Source: Candidatus Ratteibacteria bacterium (GTDB lineage: Bacteria; Ratteibacteria; UBA8468; B48-G9; JAFGKM01). From it: DNA of 8,964 nt. How positions within the stretch are numbered: the first letter of the stretch is position 1; each line of letters begins with the position of its first letter. The stretch is taken from positions 1 to 8,964 of the forward strand of contig JAQVEU010000024.1 in the NCBI GenBank assembly GCA_028697565.1, given 5' to 3'. Positions 1 to 5,726 of the stretch are shown here, piece after piece. The translations under genes and the position numbers were made by a program. The notes beneath the pieces were generated by a model. That model searched no databases. It saw only the letters and a program-made list of their open reading frames with translations, and was not told where the DNA came from.

Positions 1-92
1 TATGAGGGAGGGGAAATAGGAGAAAAAAGGGAGAGGGGAAAAAGAGTGAAGAAAGGGAGAATGAGGTGAGATGGAGGTGGAATAGAAAAAAA
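1..92 (+). other. C-free polypurine tract upstream of uvrA
   Basis: The first 92 bases of the + strand contain no C and only nine T; the rest are G and A, with several GGG or GGGG runs (6-8, 10-13, 29-31, 35-38). Parts resemble the G-rich arm of the palindromic repeats at 608-630 and 3032-3059 (GGGGAG.GG...A-rich...GTGAGG), so the tract may be the edge of a further repeat copy cut by the window. One frame is open over bases 1-69 and ends in TGA, but it encodes only G/E/K/R-rich residues, as any purine tract would, so no gene is called. Such tracts can form triplex or quadruplex DNA; that is inference. Confidence 0.5.
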
Positions 93-111
93 CAACAAAA
101 AAAGGTATAAT
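83..111 (+). promoter_or_regulatory. Predicted uvrA promoter (near-leaderless)
   Basis: A perfect -10 hexamer TATAAT lies at 106-111. With a 17-nt spacer the -35 would be TAGAAA at 83-88, which matches four of six consensus bases. Only 10 nt separate the -10 box from the uvrA ATG, so transcription would start about 4-5 nt before the start codon. No Shine-Dalgarno is present in that gap. The mRNA is therefore predicted to be leaderless or nearly so. No LexA-like operator was recognised. Confidence 0.55.
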
Positions 112-121
112 AACAGATTAT

Positions 122-2980
122 ATGGAACCAAAATTTATAAGTGTAAGAGGTGTGAGAGAGCACAACCTTAAAAACATAGATATTGACATCCCGAGGAACC
201 AATTTATTGTTATCACAGGGATATCCGGCTCAGGTAAGTCCTCTCTTGCCTTTGATACCCTTTATGCAGAGGGACAGAGAAGGTATATAGAGAGTTTGTC
301 TGCCTATGCGCGGCAGTTCCTTGAGCAGATGAAAAAGCCGGATGTTGACCATATCACAGGGCTTCCGCCTGCAATTGCTATTGAACAGAGGAAGTCATCT
401 TCCAATCCACGTTCAACAGTAGCAACCACTACAGAGATATATGACTACCTGCGGCTTTTATTTGCAAGGATAGGTATCCCTCACTGTCCTGAATGTGGAA
501 GGGTAATAGCAAGACAGTCATCCACAGAGATTATTGATAGGATAGCCCCTCACCCTGGCCCTCTCCCCCAAGGGGCGAGGGAAAGAGAGAAAGGCCCTCT
601 CCCACAAGGGGAGAGGACAAAGGTGAGGGGTAAGGGGAAGATGATGAATCTCCTTGCACCTGTCGTAAGAGGAAGGAAAGGAGAGTATAAGAGTGTCCTT
701 GACCAGATAAAAAAGAGTGGATTTTTGAGGGTTCGGGTGGATGGCAGATACAGGGATGTGGATGAAGAAATAAAACTTGAAAAATACAAAAGCCACAACA
801 TAGATGTTCTTATTGATACCTTTGATCCATCAGAAGAGACAAGGGAAAGGCTCGCCGAAGGTGTAGAGATGGCACTGAAGATAGGAAAAGGCCTTCTTAT
901 TGTTGAGAAAAATGGGAAAGACACACTTTATAGTGAGAAATATGCCTGTCCTGAGTGTAATAGGGGACTTGAAGAACTAACGCCCCGTATGTTTTCTTTT
1001 AACAGCCCTTATGGTGCCTGTCCTGAGTGTAAGGGACTGGGCTTCCTTATGAAGATAGACCCCGACCTTGTAATTCCTGACAAAAAAAAGACCTTTAGAG
1101 AAGGGGCAATAAGGCCATGGCAGGAGGCAGGTGGCAGGGGGCTTTTCTTTTATTATAGAGGACTGCTAAGAGATGTTCTGAGGGAACTTGGTAGGAGTTT
1201 GGATGATAGTCCCGACGACCTTAAAAAGGAGGAACTTGATGTAGTGCTTTATGGCTCTGATGATTATGGCTTTGAGGGGGTTATACCAAACCTTGAGCGG
1301 CTTTTCTATCAGACAGAGAGTCAGCATAGAAAGGAGGAGATACTTAAGTACATAAGAGAGGTGAGGTGTCCCCTATGTAATGGTGCACGGCTCAAAAAAG
1401 AGTCCCTATCAGTAAAAATAGCAGGAAAGTCCATTATGGATATTACTGCTATGAGTATCAAGGAGGCAAAGAAGTTTTTTGAGACACTTGTGTTAGATGA
1501 AAAGGAAAAGGTTATAGCGAAGCAGATACTAAAAGAGATTAACAGCCGTCTTGTCTTTATGGAGGAGGTGGGGCTGGACTATCTTACACTTGACCGTATG
1601 ACACATACGCTTTCAGGTGGGGAGGCAGAAAGGACAAAATTGGCAACACAGATTGGCTCAGGACTGGTAGGTGTCCTGTATATACTTGATGAGCCAACCA
1701 TCGGACTTCACCAGAGAGATAACCTGAAGTTAATCAGTACACTGAAACAACTCAGAGATACAGGCAATACAGTAGTTGTTGTAGAACATGATGAAGAGAC
1801 CATAAGAAGTGCTGACTATGTGATTGATTTAGGTCCGGGTGCAGGTAAGCATGGTGGAAGGGTTGTTGCCTGTGGTCCCCCTGAGTCCATTATTGAAGTT
1901 CATAATTCGCTAACAGGGATGTATCTCTCCGGTAAAAAGAGAATTCCTGTTCCTGAGAAAAGAAGGGAAGGAAATGGAAGGTACATCCATATATTGAAGG
2001 CAAGACATAACAATCTTAAAGATATTAGTGTAAAGCTCCCACTTGGTGTTTTTGTATGTGTAACAGGTGTCTCTGGCTCAGGCAAAAGCAGTTTGGTGGA
2101 GGATGTTCTCTATAAAGGTATTAAAAAGATTCTCTATGGCTCAAAGGAAGAGCCAGGGGAACATGATGCCATATTAGGTATTGAAGAGATAAACAAGGCA
2201 ATAGTAATTGACCAGTCGCCTATAGGCAGGACCCCGCGGTCCAATCCTGCCACCTATACAAACGGGTTTACATACATAAGACAACTCTTTGCCAATACAG
2301 AAGAGGCAAGGATAAGGGGCTATAAACAGGGAAGGTTCAGTTTCAATGTGAAGGGTGGTAGGTGTGAGGCATGTATGGGTGAAGGTATTACAAAGATAGA
2401 GATGCATTTCCTACCAGATGTATTTGTCCCCTGTGAGGTCTGTAAAGGCAAAAGATACAACCGTGAGACATTGGAGGTTCTTTATAAAGGCAAGAACATA
2501 GCAGATGTCCTTGAGATGAAGATAGAGGATGCACTGGACTTTTTTGAGAAGGTGTTGCCACTAAAAGAAAAACTTCAGACACTTTATGATGTCGGACTTG
2601 GATATATTGAGTTAGGACAGCCAGCAACCACACTTTCAGGTGGTGAGGCACAGAGGGTAAAATTGGCAACAGAACTATCAAAGAAAGGAAATGAAAGAAC
2701 ACTTTATATTCTTGATGAGCCGACTGTGGGACTCCATACCGCAGATATAGAAAAGTTGCTGGGTGTTCTTAATAACCTGGTGGAGCGGGGTTCTACTGTA
2801 CTTGTGATAGAACACAATCTTGATGTTATCAAGTGTGCGGACTATATTATAGACCTGGGACCTGAAGGTGGAGATAAAGGCGGTTATGTGGTGGCAGAAG
2901 GGACACCTGAACAGATAGCAAAAAACAAAAGGTCATACACAGGTATGTTCTTAAAAAAAGTTCTTGGGGTTATGTCTTGA
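122..2980 (+). CDS. uvrA: UvrA, excinuclease ABC subunit A, with an in-frame repeat insertion
   Basis: This is the damage-recognition ATPase of nucleotide excision repair, which acts in the cytoplasm as a dimer and loads UvrB on damaged DNA. Both ABC modules are complete. Walker A motifs lie at about residues 33-41 and 649-656. LSGGEA signatures lie at about 497 and 838, each followed by an ILDEPT Walker B. Zinc-finger cysteines are C276/C279/C300/C303 and C748/C751/C771/C774, with further CxxC pairs at C122/C125 and in CPLCNG. The ATG at 122 gives the canonical N-terminus (EPKFISVRGVREHNLKN). At 952 aa it is slightly longer than usual. The excess comes from residues about 142-171 (PHPGPLPQGARE...), which replace a short linker before the conserved LLAPVVRGRKGEY motif and are encoded by a palindromic repeat. 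Frame and downstream motifs are intact, so the protein is probably functional. It stands alone on the + strand, and its identity is secure. Confidence 0.97.
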   Translation: MEPKFISVRGVREHNLKNIDIDIPRNQFIVITGISGSGKSSLAFDTLYAEGQRRYIESLSAYARQFLEQMKKPDVDHITGLPPAIAIEQRKSSSNPRSTVATTTEIYDYLRLLFARIGIPHCPECGRVIARQSSTEIIDRIAPHPGPLPQGAREREKGPLPQGERTKVRGKGKMMNLLAPVVRGRKGEYKSVLDQIKKSGFLRVRVDGRYRDVDEEIKLEKYKSHNIDVLIDTFDPSEETRERLAEGVEMALKIGKGLLIVEKNGKDTLYSEKYACPECNRGLEELTPRMFSFNSPYGACPECKGLGFLMKIDPDLVIPDKKKTFREGAIRPWQEAGGRGLFFYYRGLLRDVLRELGRSLDDSPDDLKKEELDVVLYGSDDYGFEGVIPNLERLFYQTESQHRKEEILKYIREVRCPLCNGARLKKESLSVKIAGKSIMDITAMSIKEAKKFFETLVLDEKEKVIAKQILKEINSRLVFMEEVGLDYLTLDRMTHTLSGGEAERTKLATQIGSGLVGVLYILDEPTIGLHQRDNLKLISTLKQLRDTGNTVVVVEHDEETIRSADYVIDLGPGAGKHGGRVVACGPPESIIEVHNSLTGMYLSGKKRIPVPEKRREGNGRYIHILKARHNNLKDISVKLPLGVFVCVTGVSGSGKSSLVEDVLYKGIKKILYGSKEEPGEHDAILGIEEINKAIVIDQSPIGRTPRSNPATYTNGFTYIRQLFANTEEARIRGYKQGRFSFNVKGGRCEACMGEGITKIEMHFLPDVFVPCEVCKGKRYNRETLEVLYKGKNIADVLEMKIEDALDFFEKVLPLKEKLQTLYDVGLGYIELGQPATTLSGGEAQRVKLATELSKKGNERTLYILDEPTVGLHTADIEKLLGVLNNLVERGSTVLVIEHNLDVIKCADYIIDLGPEGGDKGGYVVAEGTPEQIAKNKRSYTGMFLKKVLGVMS
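545..632 (+). repeat. Palindromic repeat element inserted in frame within uvrA
   Basis: The outer arms CCCCTCACC (546-554) and GGTGAGGGG (622-630) are perfect inverted repeats of 9 bp. A second pair, CCTCTCCCC (560-568) and GGGGAGAGG (608-616), is also perfect. Inside are two near-identical hairpin modules starting at 557 and 593 (GGCCCTCTCCC, CAAGGGG, then a G/A-rich arm), a direct repeat with a 36-bp period. The element is GC-rich in an AT-rich gene. It is translated as two PLPQG units and adds roughly 25-30 residues to a region where UvrA homologues have a linker of about 11 residues. Related sequence lies after uvrA (2996-3059). The behaviour resembles the Rickettsia palindromic elements that insert in frame in coding genes, but no sequence relationship to them is claimed. 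Exact boundaries are uncertain by several bases. Confidence 0.85.
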
Positions 2981-2995
2981 TTTCTGTACCTTCAT

Positions 2996-3059
2996 CCTCT
3001 CCCTTTGTTCTCTTGTTTTCCCTCCCTCAGAGGGGAGGGGACAAAAGGGGAGGGTGAGG
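2996..3059 (+). repeat. Palindromic repeat after uvrA, same family as the intragenic copy
   Basis: The outer arms at 2996-3008 and 3041-3053 are complementary at 11 of 13 positions. The inner arms CCCTCCC (3020-3026) and GGGAGGG (3033-3039) are perfectly complementary. The G-rich arm (GGGGAGGGGACAAA, then GGGTGAGG) matches the order of the right arm of the copy inside uvrA (GGGGAGAGGACAAA, then GGTGAGG). AGGGTGAGG at 3051-3059 is the exact complement of 548-556. It starts 16 bp past the uvrA stop, so it could fold in the uvrA 3' end. It lacks a clear T tract, so it is not called as an intrinsic terminator. Confidence 0.7.
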
Positions 3060-3094
3060 AACTTTTCCTTTACTCTCCACCCCCACCTATAAAT

Positions 3095-3125
3095 AAACTC
3101 TAAATCCAAAACACTAAATCTAAAA
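3095..3125. repeat. 31-bp direct repeat, copy A
   Basis: The copy begins AAACTCTAAATCCA and differs from copy B (3179-3209) at one of 31 positions, the T/C in AAATCTA versus AAACCTA. It has an internal 7-bp rhythm: AAACTCT, AAATCCA, AAACACT, AAATCTA. The start-to-start distance to copy B is 84 bp, a multiple of seven. There is no coding potential here. Confidence 0.85.
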
Positions 3126-3142
3126 GTAAGGATATTTATTCT

Positions 3143-3170
3143 CGCTACTTGCTACTCTCTACTCGCTACT
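3143..3170. repeat. Heptanucleotide tandem repeat, four units
   Basis: Four consecutive 7-mers read CGCTACT, TGCTACT, CTCTACT, CGCTACT; the last five bases (CTACT) are constant. The array lies between the two 31-bp repeats, which share the 7-bp periodicity. It resembles the short tandem heptamers described in filamentous cyanobacteria in style, not in sequence. Its function is unknown and the copy number may vary between strains. Confidence 0.8.
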
Positions 3171-3178
3171 CTTATATT

Positions 3179-3209
3179 AAACTCTAAATCCAAAACACTA
3201 AACCTAAAA
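3179..3209. repeat. 31-bp direct repeat, copy B
   Basis: This is the second copy of the repeat at 3095-3125, with 30 of 31 bases identical and the same 7-bp internal phasing. Its last three bases overlap the left end of the bipartite hairpin element that starts at 3207. Confidence 0.85.
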
Positions 3210-3309
3210 ATCCCCTCTAACAACCCCCACCTATATCCTCCCCCCTCATATGGGGAGGAATTGAAAGGATTTCTCCCTCCTTTGGTAAAGGAGGGTTGGG
3301 GTGGATTTT
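3207..3309. repeat. Bipartite hairpin element between uvrA and thiL
   Basis: The terminal inverted arms AAAATCC (3207-3213) and GGATTTT (3303-3309) are perfect. Inside are two separate hairpins: TCCTCCCC (3236-3243) with GGGGAGGA (3252-3259), and CCCTCCTTT (3275-3283) with AAAGGAGGG (3287-3295) around a 3-nt loop. The overall length of 103 bp, terminal inverted repeats and lack of an ORF look like a small non-autonomous repeat. It begins 28 bp past the thiL stop on the minus strand, so its hairpins could also protect or end the gdhA-thiL transcript. Confidence 0.7.
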
Positions 3310-3336
3310 CTTTAATCTTTCTATCGTCTAATCTCT

Positions 3337-4248
3337 TTAAAAGTGAGAATATCCTGATGGTTGCACAATTATTTCTTTTCCTTCAGGGGCTATCCCTGTA
3401 TATCTCTTTTCTTTTGTGAGTACGCCGATACAACTTACAGGGACAGAGTTGATTTTGTCTGGAACTTTGCCACCGTAATCTTTTGGTACAGTAAATAAAA
3501 GTTCATAGTCCTCCCCATCACATAGTGCATGCTGTATTTCCTCTTTACTATTTTTGCTTATCTTTACTGCATCCTGTGAAACAGGTATTTTCTCAAGATA
3601 TATCTTGAACCCAACACCACTTGCCTTTGCCAGTCGTGTAAGGTCTGTTGAGAGCCCATCAGAGATGTCCATCATAGCACTGATAGGAACCTTCTTAATA
3701 AGTTCTCTACTCTCTTTTACTCGTGGTGTAAATGTTAGATGTTTTTTGAGATAACTACCACCTAATGTCCCGGTTACAAAGATAAGGTCTCCTGGCTGTG
3801 CTCCACTACGTAGTTTAAGATATCTCTTTTCTACTTTGCCTGTGAGGGATACATCTATAAACAACTTTTCTGAACGTGTGAGATTACCACCTACTATATC
3901 AAAATTAAATATGTCTGTTGCGGATTTTAGGCCTTTAATAAGTTGGGCAAGTTCTCTGCGGGTAAGTCCGTCAGGCAGTCCTGCACATACAAGTGCGTAT
4001 AAAGGGATACCTCCCATTGCTGCTATATCACTTAGGTTTACTGCAATGGACTTTCTTGCTATCTGAAAGAGAGTTGCTTCACTTCTTGTAAAGTGAACAT
4101 CCTCAACAATACAGTCAGTGGTTAAGAGTAGATACTCCCTGTTGTTATAAGACAAAACTGCTGTATCATCTCCGGGTCCAACTACAACCGTCTTCTGTTT
4201 GGGCTTCAGGTGCCTCTTTATAAACTCAATAATCTGGTCTTCATTCAT
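3337..4248 (-). CDS. thiL: Thiamine-monophosphate kinase
   Basis: ThiL phosphorylates thiamine monophosphate with ATP to give thiamine diphosphate, the last step of cofactor synthesis. The protein of 303 aa has the PurM/ThiL-type ATP-binding fold markers: GDD at 26-28, TTDCIVEDVHF at 43-53, SDIAAMGG at 73-80, GGN at 120-122, DISDG at 194-198 and DGEDYELLF at 244-252. The ATG at 4248 is chosen because it begins MNEDQIIEF, the usual ThiL start; an upstream in-frame TTG at 4284 would add 12 unconserved residues and has no ribosome binding site. The ATG also lacks a Shine-Dalgarno, and a promoter-like sequence lies directly before it. It follows gdhA with a 50-nt gap, so it can be read both from gdhA and from its own promoter. 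No TPP riboswitch was seen. Confidence 0.94.
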   Translation of the reverse strand: MNEDQIIEFIKRHLKPKQKTVVVGPGDDTAVLSYNNREYLLLTTDCIVEDVHFTRSEATLFQIARKSIAVNLSDIAAMGGIPLYALVCAGLPDGLTRRELAQLIKGLKSATDIFNFDIVGGNLTRSEKLFIDVSLTGKVEKRYLKLRSGAQPGDLIFVTGTLGGSYLKKHLTFTPRVKESRELIKKVPISAMMDISDGLSTDLTRLAKASGVGFKIYLEKIPVSQDAVKISKNSKEEIQHALCDGEDYELLFTVPKDYGGKVPDKINSVPVSCIGVLTKEKRYTGIAPEGKEIIVQPSGYSHF

Positions 4249-4255
4249 TAATAAT

Positions 4256-4284
4256 ATATTAAGGGCTATACGGACGGAAGTCAA
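4256..4284 (-). promoter_or_regulatory. Possible thiL promoter, leaderless geometry
   Basis: On the minus strand TTGACT (4279-4284, five of six consensus) is followed after 17 nt by TAATAT (4256-4261, four of six). Only 7 nt separate the -10-like box from the thiL ATG, placing the transcript start at about the start codon. The region is AT-rich, so chance matches are possible. Confidence 0.4.
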
Positions 4285-4298
4285 TAATGTTTTGGTTT

Positions 4299-5564
4299 TT
4301 ATATCCAGCCACGCATCTTCATTGCCTCCACCACCCTACTAACAGCCACCACATACGCCGCCTGCCTCATATTTACCCGGTATTGCTTGGCTGCGGATAG
4401 AACTGAGTGGTATGCCTGAGACATCTTATCAGAAAGCCGGCTGTGGACATCCTCTTCACTCCAGTAGTACATTGTGAGATTCTGCACCATCTCAAAATAT
4501 GACACAGTAACTCCACCTGCATTAGCAAGAAAGTCGGGTATTACATGGATACCCTTTTTATAAAGTATATCATCAGCATCAGGGGTTGTAGGACCATTGG
4601 CAAGTTCAATGATTACCTTTGCCTTGATATTATGGGCATTCTTTTCGGTAATAACATTTTCAAGTGCAGCAGGTATGAGGACATCCACATCAATTTCCAT
4701 CAATTCCTCACTGGTTATTCTTTTTGTTCCTGATAGTCCGACCACAGATGACTTTTTTCTCTTATGCTCTTGAATCTCTTCAGGGTCAAGTCCATCTGCA
4801 TTGTATATTCCACCCTGACTATCACTTACTGCAACTATTTTTGAGCCAAAGAGTTCCTTTGCAAGTTTTGCTGCGTAATAACCAGCGTTGCCATAACCCT
4901 GAATAGCAATTGTGGCATATCCGAGGTCCATTCCAAGTTCCTTAGCCGCTTCTCTGAGCGTATAAAGTCCACCTCTGGCAGTAGCATCTCCTCTTCCAGG
5001 AGAGCCACCCAAAAGCAGTGGTTTGCCTGTGACTACGCCAAACTGGTTTTTCTGTGCTATCTTTGAGTATTCATCCATCATCCACGCCATAATTTGAGGG
5101 TTGGTATACACATCAGGTGCAGGTATGTCCTCATCAGGTCCTATATACTTCCATATTTTTTCTATGTACAGGCGGCTTAGCCGTTCAAGTTCACCTTCTG
5201 ACATTTCTTTCGGGTTGCATATTACACCGCCTTTACCTCCGCCTAAAGGAAGATTGAGAAGTGAACACTTCCACGTCATCCATGCAGCAAGTGCCCTTAC
5301 TGTATCCACTGTCTCGTCAGGATGAAATCTTATACCGCCTTTTGTGGGACCGAGTGCATTATTATACTGGACCCTGAATCCATGGAATACCTTTGTCTTG
5401 CCGTTGTCCATCTTTACAGGCAGGGATATGTGTATCTCTCGCATCGGTGAGCGAAGTATACTGTAGATATCTTCGCTGAGATTTAAAATTCTTGCACAGT
5501 CTGCTAACTGCTCCTGTACAATAGAGAAGGTATTATATACATCTTCTTTTTGTTCCATACCCAT
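4299..5564 (-). CDS. gdhA: Glutamate dehydrogenase (Glu/Leu/Phe/Val dehydrogenase family)
   Basis: The enzyme interconverts glutamate with 2-oxoglutarate and ammonium using a nicotinamide cofactor. The 421-aa length matches the short hexameric type. The N-terminal dimerization domain carries the substrate and catalytic lysines K75 (GPTKGGIRF), K99 (MTWKCSL) and K111 (PLGGGKGG), and the catalytic aspartate D151 (PAPDVYT). The Rossmann domain has GYGNAG at 223-228, and an acidic residue after the second strand (D248 in VSDSQGG) is compatible with NAD use, though this alone does not settle NAD versus NADP. The ATG at 5564 is chosen because AGGAGG lies 9 nt upstream. An in-frame ATG at 5621 would add 19 residues encoded by a terminator hairpin and is unlikely to be the main start. 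It heads a unit with thiL and has its own promoter and a structured leader. Confidence 0.95.
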   Translation of the reverse strand: MGMEQKEDVYNTFSIVQEQLADCARILNLSEDIYSILRSPMREIHISLPVKMDNGKTKVFHGFRVQYNNALGPTKGGIRFHPDETVDTVRALAAWMTWKCSLLNLPLGGGKGGVICNPKEMSEGELERLSRLYIEKIWKYIGPDEDIPAPDVYTNPQIMAWMMDEYSKIAQKNQFGVVTGKPLLLGGSPGRGDATARGGLYTLREAAKELGMDLGYATIAIQGYGNAGYYAAKLAKELFGSKIVAVSDSQGGIYNADGLDPEEIQEHKRKKSSVVGLSGTKRITSEELMEIDVDVLIPAALENVITEKNAHNIKAKVIIELANGPTTPDADDILYKKGIHVIPDFLANAGGVTVSYFEMVQNLTMYYWSEEDVHSRLSDKMSQAYHSVLSAAKQYRVNMRQAAYVVAVSRVVEAMKMRGWI

Positions 5565-5573
5565 TTTTGTTAT

Positions 5574-5579
5574 CCTCCT
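5574..5579 (-). promoter_or_regulatory. Ribosome binding site of gdhA
   Basis: A perfect AGGAGG lies 9 nt before the ATG at 5564. It decides between three in-frame ATGs (5621, 5564 and 5558). It lies just downstream of the U tract of the leader terminator, so it is transcribed only on read-through. Confidence 0.85.
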
Positions 5580-5592
5580 AAAGTTTAAAAAC

Positions 5593-5630
5593 AAAAAACC
5601 CACTCTGGCATACTCTGCCATTGTGGGCTT
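5593..5630 (-). terminator. Intrinsic terminator hairpin in the gdhA leader (candidate attenuator)
   Basis: In minus-strand RNA, CCCAC (5627-5623) pairs with GTGGG (5603-5599). After a 2x2 internal loop, TGGCA (5620-5616) pairs with TGCCA (5610-5606) around the 5-nt loop GAGTA. The stem is followed at once by UUUUUUGUUUUU. This is a strong rho-independent terminator by inspection. It lies 14 nt before the gdhA Shine-Dalgarno and about 60 nt after the predicted transcript start. It could end aroD-operon transcripts, but it also sits inside the gdhA leader, so gdhA expression would need read-through or antitermination. Confidence 0.75.
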
Positions 5631-5643
5631 CCTTGCCTTAATC

Positions 5644-5691
5644 CCCTCAACTTCCTTGTTTTATTTTTATATAGACAGCACCTTCGCTATC
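5644..5691 (-). promoter_or_regulatory. gdhA leader: 5' hairpin and possible antiterminator
   Basis: At the predicted RNA 5' end, GAUAGC (5691-5686) pairs with GCUGUC (5679-5674) around the loop GAAGGU, with one G-U pair. Further on, UUGAGGG (5650-5644) can pair with CCCACAA (5627-5621) at six of seven positions. This would occupy the 5' arm of the terminator and so act as an antiterminator. No known riboswitch, T-box or leader-peptide pattern was recognised. The pairings were found by eye and carry no computed energy. Confidence 0.4.
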
Positions 5692-5698
5692 TACTTTA

Positions 5699-5726
5699 AT
5701 AATATCACAATTATTATTTATGTCAA
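5699..5726 (-). promoter_or_regulatory. Predicted gdhA promoter
   Basis: On the minus strand a perfect -35 TTGACA (5721-5726) is followed after 16 nt by TATTAT (5699-5704, five of six). The -35 overlaps the final codons of aroD, whose TAA is at 5718-5720. Transcription would start near 5691 and give a leader of about 127 nt before the gdhA ATG. This marks gdhA-thiL as a unit separate from the accC-aroD genes. Confidence 0.7.

Larger units (their letters stand above)
3079..3235. repeat. 13-bp direct repeat flanking the intergenic repeat cluster
   Basis: The 13-mer ACCCCCACCTATA occurs at 3079-3091 and again at 3223-3235. The first copy lies 3 bp before 31-bp repeat copy A. The second lies 13 bp after copy B. 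The two segments are therefore arranged as 13-mer, A, heptamers, B, 13-mer, a mosaic consistent with repeated insertion or duplication of the same modules. Confidence 0.65.

Noticed and set aside
1..69. C-terminal tail of an upstream + strand gene
   Set aside because: The frame is open only because the tract is purine-rich; the encoded G/E/K/R string carries no evidence of being a protein, though it cannot be excluded at the window edge.
518..924. Two minus-strand open frames across the repeat in uvrA
   Set aside because: They are opposite a well conserved uvrA region and are open because the palindrome lacks stops; no start context or conserved product is seen.
3095..3209. Minimal CRISPR array (two 31-bp repeats with a 53-bp interval)
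   Set aside because: There are only two copies, the interval contains a heptamer tandem repeat instead of a spacer, the repeat is AT-rich with 7-bp internal periodicity, and no cas gene is nearby.
4249..4284. Longer thiL start at TTG 4284
   Set aside because: The added 12 residues are not typical of ThiL, no Shine-Dalgarno precedes the TTG, and the ATG at 4248 gives the standard N-terminus.
5604..5622. Sigma-54 type promoter at the TGGCA...TGCCA sequence before gdhA
   Set aside because: The GG to GC spacing is 2 bp too short for the -24/-12 consensus; the sequence is better explained as the stem of the terminator hairpin.
5565..5717. Known riboswitch, T-box or ribosomal leader in front of gdhA
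   Set aside because: No conserved core of a class I can recognise was found; only a generic promoter, hairpins and terminator can be supported.
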